From Roseiarcus sp963833955 (GTDB taxonomy: Bacteria; Pseudomonadota; Alphaproteobacteria; Rhizobiales; Beijerinckiaceae), in the NCBI GenBank assembly GCA_963833955.1, contig CAWHZY010000003.1, positions 1 through 64,000 on the forward strand: DNA of 64,000 nucleotides, written 5' to 3'. Below, piece after piece: positions 1 through 8,619 of the stretch (its first letter is position 1; the number at the start of each line of letters is the position of its first letter). Position numbers and translations under genes: made by a program. Below the pieces are notes generated by a model. That model was given only the letters and a program-made list of their open reading frames with translations, was not told where the DNA came from and ran no database searches.

Positions 1-1388
1 AATTCATCAGGCTCGGGGTAGAGACCCGCTTGCCAGCCTGCCAAATAGCCAGCGCCCAGGGCCGTCGTCTCGAAAATCTCGGGGCGGTCGACCTGCGCGT
101 TCACCATGTCGGCGAGAAACTGCATCGTCCAGTCGCTGGCGCTCATGCCGCCGTCGATCCGGATGACGGAAGCAAATTCGCTGCCCCACAGCCCTTGCGA
201 ATCGGCGCGCATCGCGTCGATGAGGTCGCGGGTCTGATAGCCGACGCTTTCGAGCGCGGCGCGCACGATTTCTTTGCGCGTCGCGCCGCGCGTCAGCCCA
301 AAGATCGCGGCGCGAGCCTCGCTGTCCCAATGGGGAGCGCCGAGGCCGGTGAAGGCCGGCGCCAGATAGACCTCTTGGCGGGGATCGGCGCCCGCCGCCA
401 ATTCGCCTGCTTCCGCGGCGGATGCGAGAATGCCGAGGCCATCGCGCAACCATTGCACGGTCGCGCCCGCCGAGAAGATCGAGCCCTCGAGCGCGAAGGT
501 GCGTTTGCCGGTGAACTGGTAGGCGATGGTGGTCAGCAATTTGTGCGTCGACTCGACCGCCTTGTCGCCGGTGTTGACGAGAACGAAGCAACCCGTCCCA
601 TAGGTCGACTTCACCATTCCGGGACGAAAGCACGCCTGGCCGATCAACGCCGCCTGCTGATCTCCGGCGATGCCGCGGATGGGGATCGCGACGCCCAGAT
701 GTTCGGCCGCGGCTTGCCCAAATTCGGCGGCGCAGTCCTTGACCTCGGGCAGCATCGAGCCTGGGATCCGGAAGAGCGCGAGAAGGTCCTCGTCCCACGC
801 GCCCGAATGGATATTGAACAGCAGCGTTCGCGAAGCATTGGTGGCGTCGGTGACGTGAACCTTGCCGTTGGTCAGGCGCCAGACGAGAAAGCTGTCGACG
901 GTGCCGAAGGCCAGCTCTCCACGTTCGGCTTCGGCGCGGGCGCCCGGAACATTGTCGAGAATCCAGGCGACCTTCGTCGCCGAGAAATAGGGGTCGAGCA
1001 GCAGGCCGGCGCGCCTGGACAAGAGCGTCTCGCATCCGCGCTCCCTGAGTTCGGCGCAAAGCGGCGCGGTGCGGCGATCCTGCCAGACGATCGCATTGTG
1101 GATCGGCCGGCCGGTCGTCCGGCTCCAGACCAGCGTCGTCTCGCGCTGGTTGGTGATCCCGAGCCCGGCGAGGGCGCCCGGTTCGACGCCGGCCCTGGAG
1201 AGCGCCTGCCGCGCTGTCGAGAGCGTGGTTCGCCACAGCGATTCCGGATCATGCTCGACCCAGCCTCCTTGAGGAAAGATCTGCGGGAACTCCTCCTGCG
1301 CCATGGCGACCAGCGCGGCGTCCGGCCCAAAGATGATCGAGCGCGTCGAGGTCGTGCCCTGGTCGACGACGAGAACATGCCCGGTCAT
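1..1388 (-). CDS. glpK: Glycerol kinase, 3' end cut by window edge
   Basis: Phosphorylates glycerol with ATP to sn-glycerol 3-phosphate in the cytoplasm. The protein starts at an ATG at 1388 with the FGGY-family N-terminus MTGHVLVVDQGTTSTRSIIF, whose DQGTTSTR phosphate-binding motif is typical of GlpK. The conserved stretches VEHDPESLWRT, GITNQRETT, GIAGDQQAALIGQ and STYGTGCF follow in order. About 462 residues are present and the frame is still open at base 3, so only some 30-40 C-terminal residues lie outside the window (family about 500). It is 27 bp downstream of the MocR-type regulator on the same strand and probably cotranscribed with it. No glycerol facilitator or GlpD is visible here. 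Other FGGY sugar kinases are less likely given the strength of the GlpK motifs. Confidence 0.93.
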   Translation of the reverse strand, partial: MTGHVLVVDQGTTSTRSIIFGPDAALVAMAQEEFPQIFPQGGWVEHDPESLWRTTLSTARQALSRAGVEPGALAGLGITNQRETTLVWSRTTGRPIHNAIVWQDRRTAPLCAELRERGCETLLSRRAGLLLDPYFSATKVAWILDNVPGARAEAERGELAFGTVDSFLVWRLTNGKVHVTDATNASRTLLFNIHSGAWDEDLLALFRIPGSMLPEVKDCAAEFGQAAAEHLGVAIPIRGIAGDQQAALIGQACFRPGMVKSTYGTGCFVLVNTGDKAVESTHKLLTTIAYQFTGKRTFALEGSIFSAGATVQWLRDGLGILASAAEAGELAAGADPRQEVYLAPAFTGLGAPHWDSEARAAIFGLTRGATRKEIVRAALESVGYQTRDLIDAMRADSQGLWGSEFASVIRIDGGMSASDWTMQFLADMVNAQVDRPEIFETTALGAGYLAGWQAGLYPEPDE

Positions 1389-1415
1389 GGAAGCCATCCT
1401 TGCCCAAATGCCCAG

Positions 1416-2789
1416 CTACGTCGCGACGGACTCGGGCTGCCTTTCGAGGAGATGCGACAGGAACGCCAGTCCGCGCTCGACCTGAATGCGCGTAATGGGC
1501 CCGCCCAGTCCGACGCGCACGGCTTCGGGCGGCGCGCCGTTCGCCGCGAAGGCGTCGCTCGGAACGACGCCAAGACCGCTCGTGCGCGCCTGGCCCACGA
1601 AGACCGAGCGCGTCCAGCCGTTGCGCATCGGCAGCCAGATGTTGAAGCTCAGCGGATCGGAAAGGTACGAGCCCGGCTCCAACGCCTTCGCGGCGATCCG
1701 CTCCCTGGCGATGCTTTCCGATCGAATGAATCGCAGGATCGTGTCGGCGGTGCCGTCGTTGATCCATCGCGTCGCGACCGCGGCCGAGATCGGCGACGCC
1801 ATCACGCAGAGCGCGCGCATCGCGCTGTTGAACGACCACGCGGCAGGGGGATCCGGCGCGACGACATAGGCCAGACGCAGGCCGGCGCCGATGCATTTGG
1901 CGAGACCCGCGATGTGCCAGCAGACATCCGGCGCGATCGCCGCGAGGGGCGGGGGGCCGTGCGTCGGGATGAATCCGTAGGCGTCGTCCTCGACGATCGG
2001 GATCTGGAAACGGCGCGCGAGCGAGCAGATCGCGGCGCGCCGGCGTTCGGGGATCGTGATCGTTTTTGGATTCTGCAAAGTCGGGTTCAGATAGATCGCT
2101 TTCGGCGCGTGCTGGCGCACAGCCTCCTCGAGCGCCTCCGGGATTACGCCGTCGCCGTCCATCTCGACCCCGATCAGCTGCAAACCGAGTTGCGCGCAGA
2201 TCGAGCGCACCCCGGGATAGGTGATCGCTTCGCACAGAACGTTGTCGCCCGCCCGCGCCAGCAGGCTGAAGATCCCGACCATCGCGCCATGCGCGCCGGG
2301 CGCGAGGAATATGCGCTCCTGCGAGGGAACGAGCGCGCGCCGTCCGAGCCAGCTCGCGGCTGCGTCCCGGTCCATCGGCGATCCGCCGAAGCCCTGGTAG
2401 CGCAGCAGCGAATCGAGATCGGCGGCGACGCTCGCAAACCCCTCCCTCATCCGCGCAAGCAATTCCGGATCGTCCGGCTCGGGCGGCATGTTCATCGTGA
2501 AATCGGCGCGCGAGCGCTGCGGGCCGGCATCGCCGCGAACCGAGGCGTGCCGCCGAACGAAGGTGCCGCGCCCGACGACGGATTCGACGAGACTGCGCTT
2601 TCCGGCCTCGACATATCCTCGCGCGACCGTGGTGAAGTCGAGCGACAGGCGGCCGGCCAGGTCTCTTTGCGGCGGCAGGCGATCCCCGGGCGCCAGACGC
2701 CCCGCCGCTACATCCGCAGCGATCGCATCGGCGATCGCCAGATATTTCGGGCCCTCGCGACCCTGCAGGACCGGCGCCCAGGATTTCAT
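1416..2789 (-). CDS. MocR-family regulator (GntR wHTH fused to aminotransferase domain)
   Basis: A PLP-dependent transcription factor of about 457 residues. Residues about 10-80 form a GntR-type winged helix (GDRLPPQRDLAGRLSLDFTTV, then GRGTFV). The rest is an aminotransferase class I fold with VEDDAYGF and a candidate PLP lysine in GLAKCIGAGLR; the usual SK-x-PGLR signature is altered, so catalysis is doubtful, as in many MocR proteins. I chose ATG 2789 (MKSWAPVLQG) because the longer frame to 2888 adds a non-conserved leader. It is divergent from the Nit1C operon across 257 bp that hold repeated ATTGACTG words, a plausible operator. It may control either side; its effector is unknown. Confidence 0.88.
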   Translation of the reverse strand: MKSWAPVLQGREGPKYLAIADAIAADVAAGRLAPGDRLPPQRDLAGRLSLDFTTVARGYVEAGKRSLVESVVGRGTFVRRHASVRGDAGPQRSRADFTMNMPPEPDDPELLARMREGFASVAADLDSLLRYQGFGGSPMDRDAAASWLGRRALVPSQERIFLAPGAHGAMVGIFSLLARAGDNVLCEAITYPGVRSICAQLGLQLIGVEMDGDGVIPEALEEAVRQHAPKAIYLNPTLQNPKTITIPERRRAAICSLARRFQIPIVEDDAYGFIPTHGPPPLAAIAPDVCWHIAGLAKCIGAGLRLAYVVAPDPPAAWSFNSAMRALCVMASPISAAVATRWINDGTADTILRFIRSESIARERIAAKALEPGSYLSDPLSFNIWLPMRNGWTRSVFVGQARTSGLGVVPSDAFAANGAPPEAVRVGLGGPITRIQVERGLAFLSHLLERQPESVAT

Positions 2790-2817
2790 GGTGTGACTTC
2801 TGGCTCCGGCGTCTCGA

Positions 2818-2970
2818 ATTGACTGGAGATTGTTGGACGCCGGGCGCCTCGCCTTAGGGCGCCGGAACGCACCAGAAATAGGCCTCAATTTCCGTCTTTG
2901 ATCGGATCGGACCGCTATTGACTGGAAACTTGACCCTATTCACCGGGTTTTGACCTCAATATTGACTGCA
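2818..2970. promoter_or_regulatory. Repeated ATTGACTGSA words, candidate MocR operator
   Basis: The ten-base word ATTGACTGGA occurs at 2818-2827 and 2917-2926, and ATTGACTGCA at 2961-2970. Extra TTGAC cores lie at about 2930 and 2949. MocR regulators usually bind direct repeats in the divergent region next to their own gene, so these are candidate sites. The last copies sit just upstream of the sigma-54 promoter at 2978. Binding is inference. Confidence 0.4.
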
Positions 2971-2977
2971 AACATGA

Positions 2978-2993
2978 TGGCACGGCGATTGCT
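2978..2993 (+). promoter_or_regulatory. Sigma-54 (RpoN) promoter of the Nit1C operon
   Basis: TGGCACGGCGATTGCT matches the consensus TGGCACG-N4-TTGCW at every fixed position, with the invariant GG and GC exactly 10 bases apart. The predicted start is near 3004, about 43 bases before the first gene. It implies activation by an NtrC-type enhancer-binding protein, in keeping with the nitrogen-starvation role of the cluster. Confidence 0.82.
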
Positions 2994-3046
2994 ACGTCCA
3001 CAACGCCAGCGAAAGGGCCGGCTCGCAAGCGAAAGGCCAAACCACG

Positions 3047-3529
3047 ATGCCAGCGGTCACTCATCCGGCCCACAAGAAAGGCGACTCGTTTGTCGACTAT
3101 GAGGAAAAGGTTTTCGAGGACGTCAAGGCGCAGCCTGGCGAGAAAGCGCTCGTGACATTCCACACTGTCGCCTTCGAAGGCTCGATCGGCCTCGTCAATC
3201 TGCTTCAGGCGACCCGCCTTCTTCGCAAGGGCTTCGAAACCTCGATTCTGCTCTACGGGCCGGGCGTCACCCTTGGCGTCCAGCGCGGCTTTCCGAAGAT
3301 CGGCGACGAGGCCTTCCCGGGCGCTCAGAACTTCAACAACCAGATCACAAAGTTCATCGCCGAGGGCGGCAAGGTCTATGCCTGCCGCTTCGCGCTGCAG
3401 GCGCTGTACGGCCACGGCGAACCTTCGCTGATCGAGGGCATCCGGCCGATCAGCCCGCTCGACGTGCTCGACCTCGTGCTCCTGCATCGCCGCGACAACG
3501 CCTTCATCCTCGACACCTGGACGCTCTGA
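3047..3529 (+). CDS. MSMEG_0572/Sll0783-family nitrogen-starvation protein (NitB-type)
   Basis: An intact 160-residue protein of the MSMEG_0572/Sll0783 family, the usual first gene of Nit1C clusters. Conserved features are FHTVAFEGSIGLVNLLQ, GYP-like turn SILLYGPGVTLGVQRGFP and the C-terminal VLLHRRDNAFILDTWTL. The biochemical role is unknown; the family rises under nitrogen starvation in cyanobacteria. There is no signal peptide or membrane segment. It is the only Nit1C gene here with no break. A long hairpin follows at 3536 before the nitrilase gene. Confidence 0.9.
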   Translation: MPAVTHPAHKKGDSFVDYEEKVFEDVKAQPGEKALVTFHTVAFEGSIGLVNLLQATRLLRKGFETSILLYGPGVTLGVQRGFPKIGDEAFPGAQNFNNQITKFIAEGGKVYACRFALQALYGHGEPSLIEGIRPISPLDVLDLVLLHRRDNAFILDTWTL

Positions 3530-3535
3530 CGCCTC

Positions 3536-3560
3536 TGGCGGGCCGGCGTCCGGCCCGCCA
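3536..3560 (+). terminator. Perfect 11-bp hairpin between nitB-type and nitrilase genes
   Basis: TGGCGGGCCGG and CCGGCCCGCCA are perfect inverted copies around a 3-base loop. No T-run follows and the downstream genes belong to the same cluster, so it more likely attenuates, or protects the upstream mRNA from 3' decay, than terminates fully. Confidence 0.6.
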
Positions 3561-3577
3561 ATCCAAACGAGAACGCG

Positions 3578-4546
3578 ATGGCAAAAAAGCAAAAGGTGCG
3601 CGCCGCGGCGGTGCAGATCGCGCCCGATCTGACGTCCGGCGCGGCGACGCTCGATCGGGTGATCGCGGCGATCGACGAAGCGGCGGGGAAGGGGGCCGAG
3701 TTCATCGTTTTCCCCGAGACTTTCGTTCCCTGGTATCCTTATTTCTCCTTCGTCACCCCGCCCGTCCAGAGCGGCGCGGAGCATATCCGTCTCTATGAGC
3801 ACGCCATTGCCGCGCCCGGCCCGGAGACCGATCGGGTCGCGGCGGCGGCGCGCAAACACGGCGCGGTCGTCGTGCTCGGCATCAACGAGCGCGACCACGG
3901 ATCGCTTTACAACACCCAGCTCGTGTTCGACGCCGACGGCGCGCTCAAATTGAAGCGGCGCAAGATCACGCCGACTTTCCACGAGCGGATGATCTGGGGC
4001 CAGGGCGACGGCTCGGGCTTGACCGTGGTCGACACCGCCGTCGGCCGCGTGGGCGCGCTTGCCTGCTGGGAGCATTACAATCCCCTCGCCCGCTACGCGC
4101 TGATGGCGCAGCACGAGGAGATCCACGCGGCGCAGTTTCCGGGCTCGCTGGTCGGCCCGATCTTCGCCGAGCAGATCGAAGTGACGATCCGCCATCACGC
4201 GCTCGAGAGCGGCTGCTTCGTCGTCAACTCCACGGGCTGGCTCACCGAAGCGCAGATCGCCTCGATCACGCCGAACGAAGCCCTCCAGACGGGGCTTGCG
4301 CGGCGGATGCATGACCGCGATCATCTCGCCCGAGGGTCGCCACCTCGCCCCGCCGCTGACCGAAGGCGAGGGCATTCTCATCGCCGACCTCGATCTTTCC
4401 CTCATCGTCAAGCGCAAGCGGATGATGGATTCCGTCGGCCATTACGCGCGTCCCGAACTCATCAGCGTCCGGCTCGATCAGCGTCCGGCCCGTCCTTTGC
4501 ATCTGCACGCCCGAGCCTGCGCTTTCCCCGAAGGAGACGGCCATGA
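3578..4546 (+). pseudogene. Nit1-type nitrilase (Nit1C cluster), frameshifted near 4295
   Basis: Carbon-nitrogen hydrolase expected to convert nitriles (or a cyanide-derived nitrile) to acid and ammonia. The triad of the family is visible: Glu47 in VFPETF, Lys129 in RRKITPT and Cys163 in ALACWEHYNPL, with the accessory Glu136. The frame is conserved up to NEALQTGL near 4290; conservation resumes one frame over with RGGCMTAIISPEG and runs through VKRKRMMDSVGHYARPEL to about 4500. One extra base around 4290-4300 explains the break. The last residues are uncertain because the corrected frame overruns the next start to 4604, so a second small error near 4500 is possible. Otherwise the length fits the family. 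Confidence 0.85.
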
Positions 4547-5652
4547 GCCTTCCGACCGAACAACTGATCAACGAGTTGCAGAGCTTTGGCGTTCGGCTGG
4601 CTGATCCGAAAGCCGGCGTCGAAAGTCGCCGCGGCGGCGCCGGCCCATCCGATCACAAGGCGCTGACGATCGACGGCGTGACGGTCATGGCGCCGGTGCA
4701 TACCGCGCCCGCCTTCGACAGCCCTTACGTCATCGAGAGACCCAATTCCTCGGGCGCGAGCCGCATCCTGCGCGACGGCTAGGCGGTCGCCGAAGTCCGC
4801 TTCCCGGCGCGGCCGCGATTCTATGATCTGAAGACCGAGGACGGCGTCCCCTATTCCCACATCGCGACGCTGCACGGCCGCGACGTTCTCGCAACCACGG
4901 TCCTGCAGACCTGCATCCGCTATCAGAGCCGCACGAAGACCTGCCAGTTCTGCGCCATCGGCCAGTCGCTTGCGGCAGGGCAGGACCGTCGAGCGCAAGA
5001 CGCCCGCTCAACTTGCCGAAGTCGCGCGCGCGGCGGTCGAACTCGATGGCGTCAAGCACATGGTGATGACCACCGGCACGCCGCCCGGCCGCGATCGCGG
5101 CGCGGCCATCCTGTGCGAGAGCGCCGCTGGCGGTGAAAGCCGCTGTCGATCTTCCGATCCAGGCGCAATGCGAGCCGCCCGACGACGACGGCTGGTTCGA
5201 ACGCCTCGCCTTCGCGGGCGTCGACAGTCTCGGCATGCATCTCGAGGTCGTCACGCCCGAGCTCCGGCGCAAAATCATGCCGGGCAAGTCCGAGGTTCCT
5301 GTCGAGCGTTACTTCAAGGCCTTTGCCGCGGCGGTCCCTGTCTTCGGCCGGGGCCAGGTCTCGACCTACATCCTTGCGGGCCTTGGCGATTCCGCGCGAC
5401 GCGATCCTCGAGACCTGCGAGAGGCTCATCGCGCTGGGCGTCTACCCGTTCGTCGTTCCCTTCGTGCCGATCTCGGGCACGCCGCTCGAAAGCCATGCGG
5501 GGCCCGCGCCCGAATTCATGCACGCGATCCTGAACCCGCTCGCCGCCATGCTGGCCGCGAGCGGGCTCAGGGCGTCGGACATCAAGGCGGGATGCGGCAA
5601 GTGCGGCGCCTGCTCGGCGCTCTCGACCTACGAGCGGAGGCTCGCGTCATGA
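4543..5652 (+). pseudogene. MSMEG_0568-family radical SAM protein (Nit1C), one stop and three frame breaks
   Basis: Radical SAM protein found only in Nit1C-type clusters; its reaction is unknown. The cysteine motif is seen in LQTCIRYQSRTKTCQFCAIG. The reading frame opens at ATG 4543 (MSLPTEQLINELQSFG), meets an in-frame TAG at 4780-4782, continues in frame with AVAEVRFPARPRFYDL, then shifts near 4980, 5122 and 5390. The pieces ERKTPAQLAEVARAAVELDG, AAVDLPIQAQCEPPDDDGW and DAILETCERLIALGVYPF are all well conserved, and the C-terminus has CGKCGACSAL. It overlaps the next gene by ATGA at 5649. Either heavily decayed or badly sequenced. Confidence 0.84.
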
Positions 5653-6189
5653 TCTTCGAGCCGTTCGAACGATTCAGCGCGAGCGAGTTCCGCGTCAAAT
5701 TCGCCGCCTCGCGCTGGGAGCGCGAAGGCGCCTATGCGCTGAGGCGGCAGGTTTTCTGTGGCGAGCAGGGCTTGTTCGGGCAAGACGATCGCGACGCGGT
5801 CGATGATTACGCGATCACGCTCGTCGCCTTGTCGATGCTCGGGGTCGCGGCCGACCAGGTCGTCGGCACGGTCCGCATTCACGAGGACGAGCCGGGCCTG
5901 TGGCGCGGCTCGCGGCTCGCGGTCGCCCGCGAATACAGGCGCATCGGCGCGATCGGCGCGACCCTGATCCGGCTCGCCGTCTCCTCGGCGCATGCGATGG
6001 GCTGCCGGACGTTCCTCGCGCATGTGCAGGCGCAGAATGCGCCGCTCTTCCATGCGGATGCACTGGGAGACGATGGCGGAGGTCGAGCTGCACGGCCGGC
6101 CGCATGTGAAGATGCGCGCCGACCTCGACTTCTATCCCCCGTGCCACACGCCGGAGATCGGCTACGTCGCGCTGAGGAAGGCGGCCTGA
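5649..6189 (+). pseudogene. MSMEG_0567-type GNAT acetyltransferase (Nit1C), frameshifted near 6055
   Basis: N-acetyltransferase-like protein of the Nit1C cluster; the acceptor is unknown. ATG 5649 overlaps the TGA of the radical SAM gene. Seen are REGAYALRRQVFCGEQGLF, VVGTVRIHE and the acetyl-CoA-loop-like LAVAREYRRIGAIGATLI. After AQNAPLFH at about 6050 the conserved sequence moves one frame to MHWETMAEVELHGRPHVKM and ends with PPCHTPEIGYVALRKAA at TGA 6187. In mycobacterial relatives this domain is fused to the AIR-synthase-like domain; here a stop and one base separate them. Confidence 0.82.
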
Positions 6190-6190
6190 C

Positions 6191-7169
6191 ATGGACGCGG
6201 CGGCGCTCGAGGCGCTTACCAAGCGATTGAAGGCCAGTCCGGCGCTCGCCGCCAAGGCCGACATCGGCATCGTCGCGGCGCGGCTCGGGCTCGCACAGGG
6301 CGCGATCCCGGTCGGCGACGATTGCGCGGCGATCCCCGACGGCGATGGCCACCTGCTCTTTGCCGCCGAGGGCTTCATCAGCGCGTTCGTCGACGCCGAT
6401 CCCTGGTTCGCCGGCTGGTGCGGCGTGATGGTCAATTTGAGCGACGTCGCGGCCATGGGCGGCCGCCCGCTCGCCGTTGTCGACGTCATCTGGGCCGAGG
6501 GCGAGGACGGGGCGAAGGCCGTCCTCGACGGCCTGCGGGCCGCGGCCGCCGCTTATGGCGTGCCGATCGTCGGCGGCCACACCAACCTGCGCAATCGCGA
6601 GACGCATTTGGCGGTCGCCGTTCTGGGGCGGGCAGGGCGCGCGGCTTCTGACCAGCTTCGACGCCAAGCCGGGCGACGTGCTGGTCATGGTCGTCGACAG
6701 GCGCGGCGCATACCGCGAGCCCTTCGACAATTTTCAGGCGGCGCTCGAGGCGCCGCCCGAGCGCCTGCGCGCCGATCTCGCGCTGCTGCCGGAACTCGCC
6801 GAAAGAGGTCTCGCGCGCGCCGCCAAGGACATCAGCCAGGGCGGCGTTCCCGGCACGGCGGTGATGCTGGCCGAAAGCTCCGGCGTGTCGATCGCGCTCG
6901 ATCTCGACGCCATCGAGCCGCCGCCGGGCGTGGCGCTCGAGCGTTGGCTCAGGACGTTCCCGAGCTTCGGCTTTCTTCTGTCCGTCGCTCCCGGAAATGT
7001 CGAGCCCGTGCTTTCGTTGTTTCGCGCGCGCGGGCTGCATGCGGCTTCGATCGGCGCCGTCAAACCGGGAAGCCAGGTCACACTGCATTCCGAGGGCCGA
7101 AGCGCCCTCCTTCGCGACTTTGGCGCCGAACGGCTGATGGGGTTCGGCGCGGGAGCGCAAGCCGCGTGA
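6191..7169 (+). pseudogene. AIR-synthase-related protein, Sll0787 type (Nit1C), frameshifted near 6650
   Basis: Member of the PurM/SelD/ThiL-like ATP-binding superfamily found in Nit1C clusters; substrate unknown. The N-terminal half reads IPVGDDCAAIPDG (metal/nucleotide motif) and VNLSDVAAMGGRPLAVVDV, both typical of AIR synthase folds, and VGGHTNLRN. Near 6650 the frame changes in a GCGCG run; conservation resumes at LLTSFDAKPGDVLVMVVD and DISQGGVPGTAVMLAESS. The stop at 7167 overlaps the GTG start of the glycosyltransferase gene at 7166. Confidence 0.83.
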
Positions 7170-8326
7170 GCCGCCCGCTTCGCGTCGCCATGCTGACGCA
7201 TTCCACTCTTCCTCGCGGCGGCGTCGTGCATGCGATGAGCCTCAGCGAGGCGCTCGAAGACCTCGGCGTTGAGACTGTGCTGCACGCGCCCGATGCCGCG
7301 GGCTGCGGCTTCTTTCGCAAGCCGCGTTGCGCCGCCATTGCCTTCCCGGTCGAGCCCGCGCCGCGTGACACCGCCGACATGGTCGAACAGCGCATCGACG
7401 ATTACCTCCGCTGGTTTCGGCGGCCCGAAAACCGCGGCTTCGATCTCTATCACGCTCATGACGGGATCGGCGCCAACGCGCTTGCGACGCTCAAGGCAGG
7501 AGGGCTTGATCCCCGCCTTCGTCCGCACGGTGCATCACATCGACGATTTCGCCGACCCGCGTCTCGTCCGGCGGCAGACGCGATCGATCCTCGCGGCGGA
7601 CGCGCTGCATGGTCGTGAGCGGCCTCTGGCGTGCGAACCTCATCGAGCGCTTCGGCCGTGAAGCGGATGTCGGCGGCAACGGCGTGGACATGCGCCGCTA
7701 TTCCCCGCATGCCGACGGAACCGAAGCGGAGCTCGGGCAACGTCTCGGTCTCGGAACGGGCCCCGTGTTTCTCTCGGTCGGAGGCATCGAGGCGCGCAAG
7801 AACACGACTCGCATTCTTCAGGCCTTCGCCGAAATTCATCGCGCCCGGCCCGACGCGCGTCTCGTCATTGCGGGCGGCGCGAGCCTCCTCGATCATCATG
7901 CCTATCAGGCCGCATTCGGCCGCGAACTGACCGCGCTGGGGGAAGGGGCCTCGGCGGTTTCGCTGCTCGGCCCCGTCGCCGATGCCGACATGCCGGGGCT
8001 CTACCGCCTGGCCTCCGCGCTCGTTTTCGCTTCGGTCAAGGAAGGCTTCGGCCTTTGCGTGCTCGAGGCGATGGCCAGCGGAACGCCGGTCGTCGTTTCG
8101 CGGATCGCTCCTTTCATCGATTATCTCGATTCCGTCCGACGCGCTCTGGTGCGATCCGGCCGATGCGTCCTCGATCGCATCGGCCATGCGCCAATCGCTG
8201 CGGCCGGACGTCGCAAGCTCCCTTCGCGCGCGCGGCCCGGTCGTCGCCGCGCGGTTTGGCTGGCGAGAGGTCGCCGAGCGCCATCTGCCGGTCTATCGCC
8301 GCCTGCGGGAGCCGGTCCATGCCTGA
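7166..8326 (+). pseudogene. MSMEG_0565-family glycosyltransferase (Nit1C), three frame breaks
   Basis: GT-B-type glycosyltransferase, family 4-like, regularly found in this cluster; donor and acceptor are unknown. GTG 7166 opens SRPLRVAMLTHSTLPRGGVVH. The frame breaks near 7500 (before AFVRTVHHIDDFADPRL), near 7605 (before VVSGLWRANLIERFG) and near 8140 (before DALWCDPADASSIASAM). The C-terminal donor-site motif is visible as SVKEGFGLCVLEAMASGTPVVVS. It ends at TGA 8324, overlapping the next start at 8319. A sugar transferase amid nitrile genes hints that the product is glycosylated. Confidence 0.82.
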
Positions 8327-8619
8327 GATGCGCTTCGTCATCCGCTGGCCCGATGGCAGGCGGGAGAACTGCTACTCCCCGTCGCTCGTCATCAAGGATT
8401 TTCTTCGCGAGGGCGAGAGCTATCCCGTGTCCGACTTTCTGCAGCGCAGCCGGCGAAGCGCTGCAAATCGCCTCGGCGCGGGTCGAGGCGAAGTACGGCC
8501 ACGCATGTTCGCTGGCGCTCGGCCAACTCGCGCGCATTGAAGCGACAGCCACACAATTCGAGGGGCAGGACGACGCGCGCGTCGCCTGCGAAACCTTTCT
8601 CGATGGAGGCGCGAGATGA
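8319..8619 (+). pseudogene. MSMEG_0570-family protein (Nit1C), frameshifted near 8445
   Basis: Small protein (about 95 residues after correction) of the MSMEG_0570 nitrogen-response family; role unknown. It opens at ATG 8319 with MPEMRFVIRWPDGRRENCYSP and SLVIKDFLREGESYPVSDFL. The frame breaks near 8445 and resumes with GEALQIASARVEAKYG and CSLALGQLARIEATA. Stop 8617 overlaps the start of the flavoprotein gene. Confidence 0.8.

Noticed and set aside
30..2822. A 930-codon open frame on the plus strand opposite glpK and the MocR gene
   Set aside because: It spans two well-recognised minus-strand genes; high GC and codon bias leave long antisense frames without stops. Its translation matches no family.
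4780..4782. TAG read as pyrrolysine or by suppression
   Set aside because: Three frameshifts in the same gene make error or decay the simpler reading, and no pyl genes are visible.
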